Shown piece after piece: positions 1-5,520 of a stretch of DNA of 6,832 bases (position 1 is its first letter; each line of letters opens with the position of its first letter). The position numbers were made by a program, and so were the translations under genes. The notes under the pieces were generated by a model. It searched no databases. It was not told the DNA's origin and worked only from the letters and a program-made list of their open reading frames with translations. Source of the DNA: Eubacterium sp. UBA3279 (lineage in GTDB: Bacteria; Bacillota; Clostridia; Lachnospirales; Lachnospiraceae); the NCBI GenBank assembly GCA_002361775.1, contig DETV01000059.1, positions 1 to 6,832 on the forward strand, written 5' to 3'.

Positions 1-26
1 GAGTTCGATTCTCTCATCCCCTGCTA
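1..26 (+). tRNA. 3' end of a tRNA gene (partial; possibly tRNA-Trp)
   Basis: The window opens inside the T arm of a tRNA. GAG at 1-3 pairs with CTC at 11-13 around the canonical seven-base T loop TTCGATT (4-10). The 3' half of the acceptor stem, ATCCCCT (16-22), and discriminator G (23) follow. The next three bases are CTA rather than CCA, so CCA would have to be added after transcription. The 5' part, including the anticodon, lies outside the window. The implied acceptor start (AGGGGAT or similar) together with G at the discriminator position resembles bacterial tRNA-Trp, but this identity is a weak inference. An intrinsic terminator follows directly, which supports a real tRNA end. Confidence 0.75.
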
Positions 27-28
27 GG

Positions 29-54
29 AACCGCCGTAAAAACGGCGGTTTTTT
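29..54 (+). terminator. Intrinsic terminator of the tRNA gene
   Basis: The 9-bp perfect stem AACCGCCGT (29-37) pairs with ACGGCGGTT (42-50) around an AAAA loop. The T run at 49-54 overlaps the end of the stem. It lies three bases after the tRNA discriminator triplet, so it ends the tRNA transcript. The GC-rich core with a T tract is a textbook Rho-independent terminator. Confidence 0.9.
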
Positions 55-224
55 ACGTTATAAAGGATGCGCAGGCACCTATCCGCCCAATTCAGGGAAA
101 GAGTCATGATCTTGACAGCGATAACCGGAAAAAAACGGAGACCTATCTGTACAGATACTCTTAAAATCGCCATTTTCTGCCGGATTTTGGCAGATATATG
201 CGGAAAAAGTTCAGGAATCGCTGA

Positions 225-233
225 TGATAAAAT
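225..233 (+). promoter_or_regulatory. Possible extended -10 promoter element for the HD gene
   Basis: TGA followed by TAAAAT matches an extended -10 box (TGN plus a 5-of-6 match to TATAAT). No good -35 hexamer stands 16-18 bp upstream. If used, transcription would start near 240 and leave a leader of roughly 115 bases before the HD gene. AT-rich DNA produces such matches by chance, so this is weak. Confidence 0.2.
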
Positions 234-340
234 AAAGTAGTGGGATAGGATCTTGATTAGTAGCTTGTCTATTTGCTGCCGGAAGGAGAAAGCTGAGCGG
301 AAAGCCACCGAAAGACAGACACAAACAGAAAATTGGAGAA

Positions 341-346
341 AGAAGG
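341..346 (+). promoter_or_regulatory. Ribosome binding site that fixes the HD gene start
   Basis: AGAAGG lies 7 bases before the ATG at 354. It favours this ATG over an in-frame TTG at 333, which has no purine-rich site at a suitable distance upstream and would add only seven residues. Confidence 0.6.
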
Positions 347-353
347 TAAATAT

Positions 354-851
354 ATGTTGAATGAAAAATTGATTATAAAAATGACCGAATTTGACAAAGG
401 AGATCCCAGACGTATTCAACATTTTATAAAAGTATATGAATATGCACATGTAATAGGAAAACTGGAAGGATTGGATGAGCAAACTCAGAAAATACTGGAT
501 ATTGCGGCTATCATGCATGATATTGGGATTCGTCCAAGTGAAGAAAAATATGGTAAATGCAATGGAAAGCTGCAGGAGCAGGAAGGACCTGCTTATGCCA
601 GGAAAATGCTTCAGGACTTTCCCAAAATTACGGAAGAAGAAACAGAACGAGTATGTTATTTGATCGGCCATCATCATACATATACGGATGTTGATGGAAA
701 GGATTATCAGATTTTACTGGAGGCGGATTTCCTTGTTAATGCATATGAAGATGGAATGAGCAAGGACAGTATCTATACATTCAGAAGTCATGTTTTCAAA
801 ACTAAAACCGGGATAGAATTGTTGAATACCATGTATGACCTTGCTCATTAA
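354..851 (+). CDS. Small HD-domain phosphohydrolase (165 aa)
   Basis: This is a soluble cytoplasmic protein of the HD superfamily, metal-dependent hydrolases that act on nucleotides or other phosphate esters. The signature is visible in order: H23 (or H32) in an N-terminal helix, the HD doublet H55-D56 in the segment IMHDIG, the histidine run H106-H108 in GHHHT, and D125 in EAD. These are the expected metal ligands. At 165 residues it is a compact single-domain form with no signal peptide, membrane segment or partner domain, and the (p)ppGpp synthetase/hydrolase family is much longer. The start at ATG 354 is chosen because AGAAGG lies 7 bases upstream. It is convergent with the ANT(6) gene, with 13 bp between stop codons and no visible terminator between them. 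The fold assignment is firm, but the substrate cannot be told from sequence. Confidence 0.88.
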   Translation: MLNEKLIIKMTEFDKGDPRRIQHFIKVYEYAHVIGKLEGLDEQTQKILDIAAIMHDIGIRPSEEKYGKCNGKLQEQEGPAYARKMLQDFPKITEEETERVCYLIGHHHTYTDVDGKDYQILLEADFLVNAYEDGMSKDSIYTFRSHVFKTKTGIELLNTMYDLAH

Positions 852-864
852 AAAATTACTTCTA

Positions 865-1737
865 TTAATAGATATCTGCCGCATCTTTCGGTAGTTTCTC
901 CACATGTTGAAGGAATTCTTTTGCTGCGTTTCCTTCATTTTCGTTGTAACTGTATTCCAGATGTTCAGCAACCCAGATGGCGGTTTCTTCAAAAAGAGCC
1001 GTCATTATATGGATTGCTTTCCATGCTTCGGATATATTTCCTCCGAAATAAGTGGATAAATATCGGTCATAATCTTCTTTTGGGAGCCAGCGGTACATAT
1101 ATTTTGCTGATTTGCCGACACTGACACGAAAATGTTCCAAAATCCCAACTTTCCAGGAAAGCATTTTTTCAAGTTCTTTCCGTACAATAAAGTTAGTCAT
1201 ATCCTGGACATAAGGGATTTCTTCTCGCCAGAGTCCTTTAGCTATATTGTTGCTGCACCACCAGAATTCGTTGCAGCATGCGAGATATTGTTCCTTTGTG
1301 GGCTTTTTTACCCAATACTGCTCGTCTGTGGCAGTTGCCATTTTTGGGAGAAGCTGTTTTTTATCCAGAAGAATCTTGTACAGTTTTCCCTTTTGGAAAT
1401 ATTCAAGTGCATGAGATACAGATTCCACGTGCAGATCGATACGGATTCCATCGGTGAATTGCATAAGCCATCCATAGAAATTTTCTTTATCACATGAACA
1501 GTCCGGGAATTCATCGGGATACTGCATGTACATAATATTTCCAAAATGATTGATCCATTCCTTATCATTTATAAAATCAGATGTTTTTTCAACAACAAAA
1601 ACAATATCATAATCCTGAAAGATATCTTTAACTGCATTTGGATTTGTTCTGGAACCATTCATATAAACTGCGAGGATTCGAGGATTCTTACGTGCGATAT
1701 CCAGGATACATTGATACACTTCTTGTTCTTTGCGCAT
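865..1737 (-). CDS. aadK: Aminoglycoside 6-adenylyltransferase, ANT(6)/AadK family (290 aa)
   Basis: Members of this family transfer AMP from ATP to the 6-hydroxyl of streptomycin, giving resistance. The N-terminal nucleotidyltransferase core is intact: G28-S29-R30 in NGSRTN, then FQDYDI with D42 and D44 as metal-binding acidic residues, and D101 in RIDLH as the third carboxylate. Further family blocks are present: FGNIM near 65-69, CCNEFWW near 154-160, and SWKVGI and SVGK in the helical C-terminal half. Length is close to the usual 284-302 residues, so the gene looks complete. On the minus strand AGGGAG stands 9 bases before the ATG, which fixes the start. A TATACT sequence at 1774-1779 could be its -10 box, but no good -35 is seen. 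No transposase, integrase or plasmid gene flanks it, so it looks like a resident chromosomal copy, as aadK is in Bacillus subtilis. The symbol names the family; orthology is unproven and resistance would depend on expression. Confidence 0.88.
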   Translation of the reverse strand: MRKEQEVYQCILDIARKNPRILAVYMNGSRTNPNAVKDIFQDYDIVFVVEKTSDFINDKEWINHFGNIMYMQYPDEFPDCSCDKENFYGWLMQFTDGIRIDLHVESVSHALEYFQKGKLYKILLDKKQLLPKMATATDEQYWVKKPTKEQYLACCNEFWWCSNNIAKGLWREEIPYVQDMTNFIVRKELEKMLSWKVGILEHFRVSVGKSAKYMYRWLPKEDYDRYLSTYFGGNISEAWKAIHIMTALFEETAIWVAEHLEYSYNENEGNAAKEFLQHVEKLPKDAADIY

Positions 1738-1904
1738 TTCTTAGTTCTCCCTTTTGAATTTATTTATACAGAAAGTATATCATGTTGTGAGTGATGATAA
1801 CAGTACTGTTTGTTATATAAAAAATATAACTTCAAACTTTTTTCACAATTTTCCCTTACTTTACACACATTTTACATTTAAAATTATTCTTAGGAGGGAA
1901 ACAG
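1738..1904. promoter_or_regulatory. Divergent AT-rich control region with two dyad symmetries
   Basis: This region separates the ANT(6) gene (leftward) from the VTC cassette (rightward) and should hold promoters for both. It contains the perfect 12-bp palindrome AACAGTACTGTT (1799-1810). One base later comes a perfect 7-bp inverted repeat, GTTATAT (1812-1818) and ATATAAC (1824-1830), separated by AAAAA. TATACT on the minus strand (1774-1779) is a candidate -10 for the ANT(6) gene. No convincing -35/-10 pair for the cassette was found: TAAAAT at 1879-1884 lies too close to the ribosome site to be comfortable. The dyads could be regulator binding sites. Confidence 0.45.
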
Positions 1905-2681
1905 ATGGCAAATAAAGAAATATTTGAGAGAGTGGAAAAAAAGTATCGGATGGATCAGGAGCAGTATCAGAAGTTCTTAAAGGGCGTTGCGGGGAAAATT
2001 CATGCAGATCAGTATGGACTTCATACCATACGCAATATTTATTATGATACGGATGATTTTGGGCTGATTCGAAATTCCTTGGAAAAACCAAAGTATAAAG
2101 AAAAATTTCGTGTCCGTGGTTATGGAGAAATCAATGAGGACAGTGAGATTTTTCTGGAAATTAAAAAGAAATTTGATGGTGTGGTGTACAAAAGGCGTGT
2201 TGCTCTTCCTATGGAGCAGGCAAAAGATTTTCTTGAGAAGGGCATTTTACCGGAAAACAGCAGTCAGATTATGCGGGAAATCGATTATTTTATGAGATTT
2301 TATCACCCAACACCGAAAGTATATCTGGCATATGACAGAATAGCTTATGTGGGAGACGAAGATCCGGAGCTTCGTATTACAATTGATAGAAATATCCGGA
2401 GCAGAATGCATAGATTGGATCTATCATATGATGGTGAGTGTCGGATTTTGAATCCGGACAGCTATCTGATGGAGATAAAAGTTCCCATGGCTTATCCGGT
2501 GTGGCTGGCAGATTTGCTCTGCGAACTTGAGATTTATCCTGTATCATTTTCGAAATATGGTACATTATATGGGAAAGCATTGTCGGAGGGAATCATTTTA
2601 CCCGAAAATGAAGGAAAATGTGAGGAATCTAATATAGAAGAGGAGAATAAAATATGTTTACCAGTATACTCAGTAGTGTAG
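1905..2681 (+). CDS. VTC-domain polyphosphate polymerase-like protein (258 aa)
   Basis: The protein belongs to the VTC family (Pfam VTC), whose yeast member Vtc4 makes polyphosphate from ATP inside a tunnel lined by basic residues. The family hallmarks appear in order: E11 and K13 in VEKKYRM, the R69-x-R71 pair in KFRVRGYG, E85 and K87 in FLEIKKK, basic residues K96-R97-R98 in VVYKRR, R145 in AYDRIAY, E190 and K192 in LMEIKVP, and K217 in SFSKYG. These match the places where Vtc4 has its phosphate-binding basic residues and metal-binding glutamate. It is a bare catalytic domain with no SPX sensor, no signal peptide and no membrane helix, so it is cytoplasmic unless held by a partner. AGGAGGG at 1892-1898 sets the ATG. 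Its last 28 bp overlap the start of the DUF4956 gene, implying translational coupling. The fold is confident; polyphosphate as the product is inferred. Confidence 0.88.
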   Translation: MANKEIFERVEKKYRMDQEQYQKFLKGVAGKIHADQYGLHTIRNIYYDTDDFGLIRNSLEKPKYKEKFRVRGYGEINEDSEIFLEIKKKFDGVVYKRRVALPMEQAKDFLEKGILPENSSQIMREIDYFMRFYHPTPKVYLAYDRIAYVGDEDPELRITIDRNIRSRMHRLDLSYDGECRILNPDSYLMEIKVPMAYPVWLADLLCELEIYPVSFSKYGTLYGKALSEGIILPENEGKCEESNIEEENKICLPVYSVV

Positions 2682-3328
2682 AAGGAAGTTTGACAATTCA
2701 GAATGCGTTATTATGTACCATTGTTTCCCTTGTGCTGGGATTTTTGATAGCGGCTGTCTATATGAGCCAGGGAGCTTTCAGCAAAAATTTTGTTATTACG
2801 TTGGTGATGCTACCAATGTTGGTGCAGATGATTATTATGTTGGTGAATGGAAATCTGGGAACAAGCGTAGCTGTTCTTGGGGCATTTGGACTGATTCGTT
2901 TTCGATCGGTTCCGGGAAGCTCAAAAGAGATTGCCAGTATTTTCTTCGCTATGGCGGTGGGTCTGGCAACGGGAATGGGATTTCTCAGTTTCGCTGTTAT
3001 GATGACTTTGGTGGTAGGAATCGTGTTCCTGGTATTAGGAAGAACATCATTTGGGGAAATGAAGAATGCAGAGAAAGACCTTCGGATTACGATTGCAGAA
3101 AATCTGGATTACACAGAAATTTTTGATGATATTTTCCAGAACTATACAAGAAAATGTAATTTACAGAGAGTGAAAACCACGAATCTGGGAAGTATGTATG
3201 AACTGGATTATCATATCACTTTAAAAGATCCAAAGAAGGAAAAGGAAATGATTGATGCCATACGCTGCAGAAATGGTAATCTGACGATTGTATGTGGCAG
3301 ACGGAATACAGTTCAGGATGAATTGTAG
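2654..3328 (+). CDS. DUF4956 integral membrane protein (224 aa)
   Basis: The N-terminal half is membrane-embedded, with hydrophobic stretches at roughly residues 18-37, 46-65, 69-81 and 95-129 (the last long enough for two passes). A conserved block GAFGLIRFRSVPGSSKEIAS (77-96) between membrane segments is the hallmark that identifies the family. Residues 131-224 form a soluble, charged domain, probably cytoplasmic. The biochemical role of the family is unknown. In my recollection it is often encoded beside VTC-domain proteins, as here. AGGAG at 2641-2645 stands 8 bases before the ATG, which lies inside the end of the VTC gene. It may anchor the VTC catalytic domain to the membrane or form a channel for its product, replacing the membrane part that yeast VTC subunits carry themselves. 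That role is inference. Confidence 0.85.
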   Translation: MFTSILSSVEGSLTIQNALLCTIVSLVLGFLIAAVYMSQGAFSKNFVITLVMLPMLVQMIIMLVNGNLGTSVAVLGAFGLIRFRSVPGSSKEIASIFFAMAVGLATGMGFLSFAVMMTLVVGIVFLVLGRTSFGEMKNAEKDLRITIAENLDYTEIFDDIFQNYTRKCNLQRVKTTNLGSMYELDYHITLKDPKKEKEMIDAIRCRNGNLTIVCGRRNTVQDEL

Positions 3329-3338
3329 GGGGAAAGAT

Positions 3339-5438
3339 ATGAAGAAAAGAAAAAAGAATAAAGCAGGTATTCTGGCTGTAATGATAAGTATGTCATTGAT
3401 GACAGCCGGATGCGGTGACAGTGATGGGACAACTGCAGATGATAAAAATGCGGACAGTGGAGAAACGTCATCAGGAGAACAGGCGGAAAACAGTGAAAGC
3501 GTTTCCGAAACAGAGAATCATGCAACGGAAAGCACAGTGACATTGACGGAAGGAAAATACAGTGAAGAAAAACTGGATGATACCTGGGATGAAGATAAGG
3601 CTGTCACAGTGCAGCTAAATGGTGACAGTATATCTGCAGAGGCATCTGAAAACATTAAGGTTGACGGCAGTACGGCTACGATTACCGGAGAAGGAACCTA
3701 TTTGTTTACCGGAGAATTAAAAGATGGACAGATTATTGTGGACACTGATAAGGATACGTATGTAAAGCTTGTATTTGACGGGATTATGATTTCCTGTTCA
3801 GATTCAGCGCCTGTCTATATAAAAGGCGGCAATACCATCATAACTTTGGCAGAAGGTACAGAGAATACCGTTACGGATGGTGAGACATATGTATATGAAG
3901 AAGGCGAGGATGAGCCGGGAGCAGCGATATTTGCAAAAGATGATCTTACCTTTAATGGAACAGGTTCACTTACAGTAAATGGAAATTACAATAACGGAAT
4001 CCAGAGCAAAGATGACCTGAAATTTGTAGATGGAACGTATGTGATCACAGCAAAAGACGATGGTGTGGTTGGAAAAGACAGTGTATCTGTGAAAGATGGA
4101 AATTATACGATTCAGTCCGATGGGGATGGAATCAAATCTACGAATATAGAAGAAACCGATAAGGGATACATTTTACTGGAAAATGGTACGTTTCAGATCA
4201 CATCAGAAGGAGATGCCATTCAGGCTGAGACTTTGCTGCGAATCAATGATGGAAGTTTTGATCTTTTGACCGGAGGCGGAGCAGACAGCAATACCGGAAA
4301 CAATACAGATATAACCGGAGATACCAGTAAGAAAGGATTGAAGTCCTATGTGGAGCTTATCGTTGCCGGAGGAGAATATTCCATGGATACTTGCGATGAT
4401 GCGGTACACAGTGGGAAAAATGTACAGATTGACAATGGTAATTTTATAATAAACAGCGGAGATGACGGTGTTCATGCAGAAGAAAGTCTGCTGATCAATG
4501 CAGGAAATATCGATATTCAGCAAAGCTACGAGGGCCTGGAAGGATTTGAAATCGTGATTAACGATGGAGATATCCGGGTTGTTTCAAGCGATGATGGAAT
4601 TAATGCTGCCGGAGGTGACAGTACAGGGCAGGAAAATGGAGGTGGAGACTTCCAGAAGGGTGACCGTATGATGGGAGGCCGTACACAGGCAGATACTGCA
4701 GATGGGGACCCGGAAGCAATGTCAAGTGAAGACATGGCAGAAGATATGCAGAAAGATATGCCAGATGACATGCCGGAAGATATGCAGAAAGATATGCCGA
4801 AAGACATGCCAGATGACATGCCGGAGGACATGGCAGAAAACATGCCGTCTGACATACCGGAGAACATGCCGGAAGGAATGGAGAAGCCCGAAGGTAAGAG
4901 GCAAGGCAATCAGGAAGATATGTCTTCTGACAGAACAGAAGATATGGCAGGAAATATGAAAGGCGGTATGCGCGGTAATATGGGCGGTGGTATGCCGGGA
5001 GAGGATCAGGGTGCATCCCTCACGATCAATGGAGGAACCATATATGTAAATGCAGAAGGAGATGGATTGGATGCCAACGGTGATATCCTGATGACCGGCG
5101 GTGATGTGACGGTTCACGGGCCTACCAACAACGGCAACGGAACATTGGATTTTGGCGGTACCTGTAAAATGAACGGTGGTACATTCCGTGGAGTAGGAAG
5201 CTCAGGAATGGCACAAAGTCCGGATGAAGATTCTGAACAGCCTGCCATTGTATGGAATATAGGACAGAATCTGGAGGCAGGAACAACTATTATTTTAAAA
5301 GGCAGTGACGGAGAAAAGATTGACGAACTCGTTACAGAAAAAAATATCCAGTGGTATGCATATTCATCATCCAGGTTAACCAAGGGAGAGACCTATACGA
5401 TCAGTGCCGGAAATATGGAAAAAGAAGTGACTTTGTAA
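3339..5438 (+). CDS. Surface lipoprotein with Cthe_2159-type carbohydrate-binding domain and Met/Asp-rich repeats (699 aa)
   Basis: A lysine-rich N-terminus and hydrophobic stretch (9-21) end in MTAGC with C25, a lipoprotein signal, so the mature protein is probably lipid-anchored outside the cell. Residues 26-75 form an acidic Ser/Thr/Glu/Asp linker. Residues about 80-425 show repeated beta-strand turns bearing [DG]D[GA][VIL] motifs (DDGV, GDGI, GDAI, DDAV, DDGV, DDGI), and one more (GDGL) follows after residue 575. This is the pattern of the Cthe_2159 family, whose studied member is a calcium-binding beta-helix that binds polygalacturonate. An unusual insert splits the domain: Met/Asp-rich tetrapeptide repeats (465-516), then a Gly/Met-rich stretch up to about 570. 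The ATG at 3339 is chosen because AGGGGGA (3327-3333) precedes it and the lipoprotein signal starts there; an earlier in-frame ATG at 3288 lies inside the DUF4956 gene and lacks a site. It starts 10 bp after the DUF4956 stop. The ligand here is unknown. Confidence 0.85.
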   Translation: MKKRKKNKAGILAVMISMSLMTAGCGDSDGTTADDKNADSGETSSGEQAENSESVSETENHATESTVTLTEGKYSEEKLDDTWDEDKAVTVQLNGDSISAEASENIKVDGSTATITGEGTYLFTGELKDGQIIVDTDKDTYVKLVFDGIMISCSDSAPVYIKGGNTIITLAEGTENTVTDGETYVYEEGEDEPGAAIFAKDDLTFNGTGSLTVNGNYNNGIQSKDDLKFVDGTYVITAKDDGVVGKDSVSVKDGNYTIQSDGDGIKSTNIEETDKGYILLENGTFQITSEGDAIQAETLLRINDGSFDLLTGGGADSNTGNNTDITGDTSKKGLKSYVELIVAGGEYSMDTCDDAVHSGKNVQIDNGNFIINSGDDGVHAEESLLINAGNIDIQQSYEGLEGFEIVINDGDIRVVSSDDGINAAGGDSTGQENGGGDFQKGDRMMGGRTQADTADGDPEAMSSEDMAEDMQKDMPDDMPEDMQKDMPKDMPDDMPEDMAENMPSDIPENMPEGMEKPEGKRQGNQEDMSSDRTEDMAGNMKGGMRGNMGGGMPGEDQGASLTINGGTIYVNAEGDGLDANGDILMTGGDVTVHGPTNNGNGTLDFGGTCKMNGGTFRGVGSSGMAQSPDEDSEQPAIVWNIGQNLEAGTTIILKGSDGEKIDELVTEKNIQWYAYSSSRLTKGETYTISAGNMEKEVTL
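4731..4886 (+). repeat. 12-bp tandem repeat encoding D-M-x-x tetrapeptides
   Basis: Thirteen in-frame 12-bp units encode DMAE, DMQK, DMPD, DMPE, DMQK, DMPK, DMPD, DMPE, DMAE, NMPS, DIPE, NMPE and GMEK. A higher-order block (DMQK ... DMPD DMPE) occurs twice, which points to growth by duplication. The unit length is a multiple of three, so copy-number change would keep the reading frame. The array lies inside the lipoprotein gene, between the main beta-helix region and its C-terminal part. Confidence 0.9.
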
Positions 5439-5473
5439 TCTGTGTAATAATGGAAATGATTTTGTAACAAAGA

Positions 5474-5516
5474 AAAAGGAGCTACGCACTAAAGATTTAG
5501 TGCGTTAGCTCCTTTT
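5474..5516. terminator. Bidirectional terminator between the lipoprotein and MFS genes
   Basis: A 20-bp stem (5474-5493 with 5496-5516) is complete except for one unpaired T at 5505-5506, with a tight turn at the GA in the centre. The arms read AAAAGGAGCTA... and ...TAGCTCCTTTT, so a T run follows the hairpin on either strand. It sits 35 bp after the lipoprotein stop and 4 bp before the stop end of the MFS gene, so it can end both converging transcripts. Confidence 0.92.
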
Positions 5517-5520
5517 GAAA

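Larger units (their letters stand above)
55..353. other. Intergenic region with no convincing gene
   Basis: About 300 bases lie between the tRNA terminator and the HD-domain gene. A 44-codon ORF runs from ATG at 106 to TAG at 238-240 on the + strand. It encodes a short basic peptide with three cysteines and no recognisable domain, and only a weak ribosome site (AGGG at 94-97) precedes it. A minus-strand frame is also open through this region but has no matching start signal and is mostly a shadow of the HD gene. Two small symmetries are visible: the perfect 14-bp palindrome TATCTGTACAGATA (144-157) and a 6-bp hairpin TCTGCC/GGCAGA (176-194). The region could be decayed coding or repeat sequence, or an untranslated leader. 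Confidence 0.6.

Noticed and set aside
112..117. Perfect -35 hexamer TTGACA
   Set aside because: No -10-like sequence occurs 16-18 bp downstream (the position reads near ACGGAG), so it is not supported as a promoter.
333..353. TTG start giving a seven-residue longer HD protein
   Set aside because: It has no ribosome site at a proper distance, whereas ATG at 354 is preceded by AGAAGG at 7 bases.
24..677. Long minus-strand open frame (217 codons) over the intergenic region and HD gene
   Set aside because: It lies antisense to the clear HD-domain gene, has no recognisable domain, and its Phe-rich sequence is what the complement of A-rich coding DNA gives. It also runs through the tRNA terminator.
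865..1737. Reading the ANT(6) gene as part of a mobile resistance island
   Set aside because: No mobile-element gene, terminal inverted repeat or direct repeat was seen around it within the window.
1860..1884. TTTACA (1860-1865) with TAAAAT (1879-1884) as the cassette promoter
   Set aside because: The spacer is only 13 bp and the predicted start would fall at the ribosome binding site.
3288..3338. Earlier in-frame ATG for the lipoprotein
   Set aside because: It would add 17 residues ahead of the signal peptide, lies inside the DUF4956 gene and lacks a ribosome site; ATG 3339 has a strong site and begins a proper lipoprotein signal.
4731..4886. CRISPR-like short direct repeats
   Set aside because: Units are 12 bp, contiguous and without spacers, and translate in frame as part of the lipoprotein.
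4526..5117. Several open minus-strand and alternative-frame ORFs over the lipoprotein repeats
   Set aside because: They are by-products of the 12-bp tandem repeat, which keeps all frames open; their translations are low-complexity His/Ser/Cys-rich strings with no start signals.
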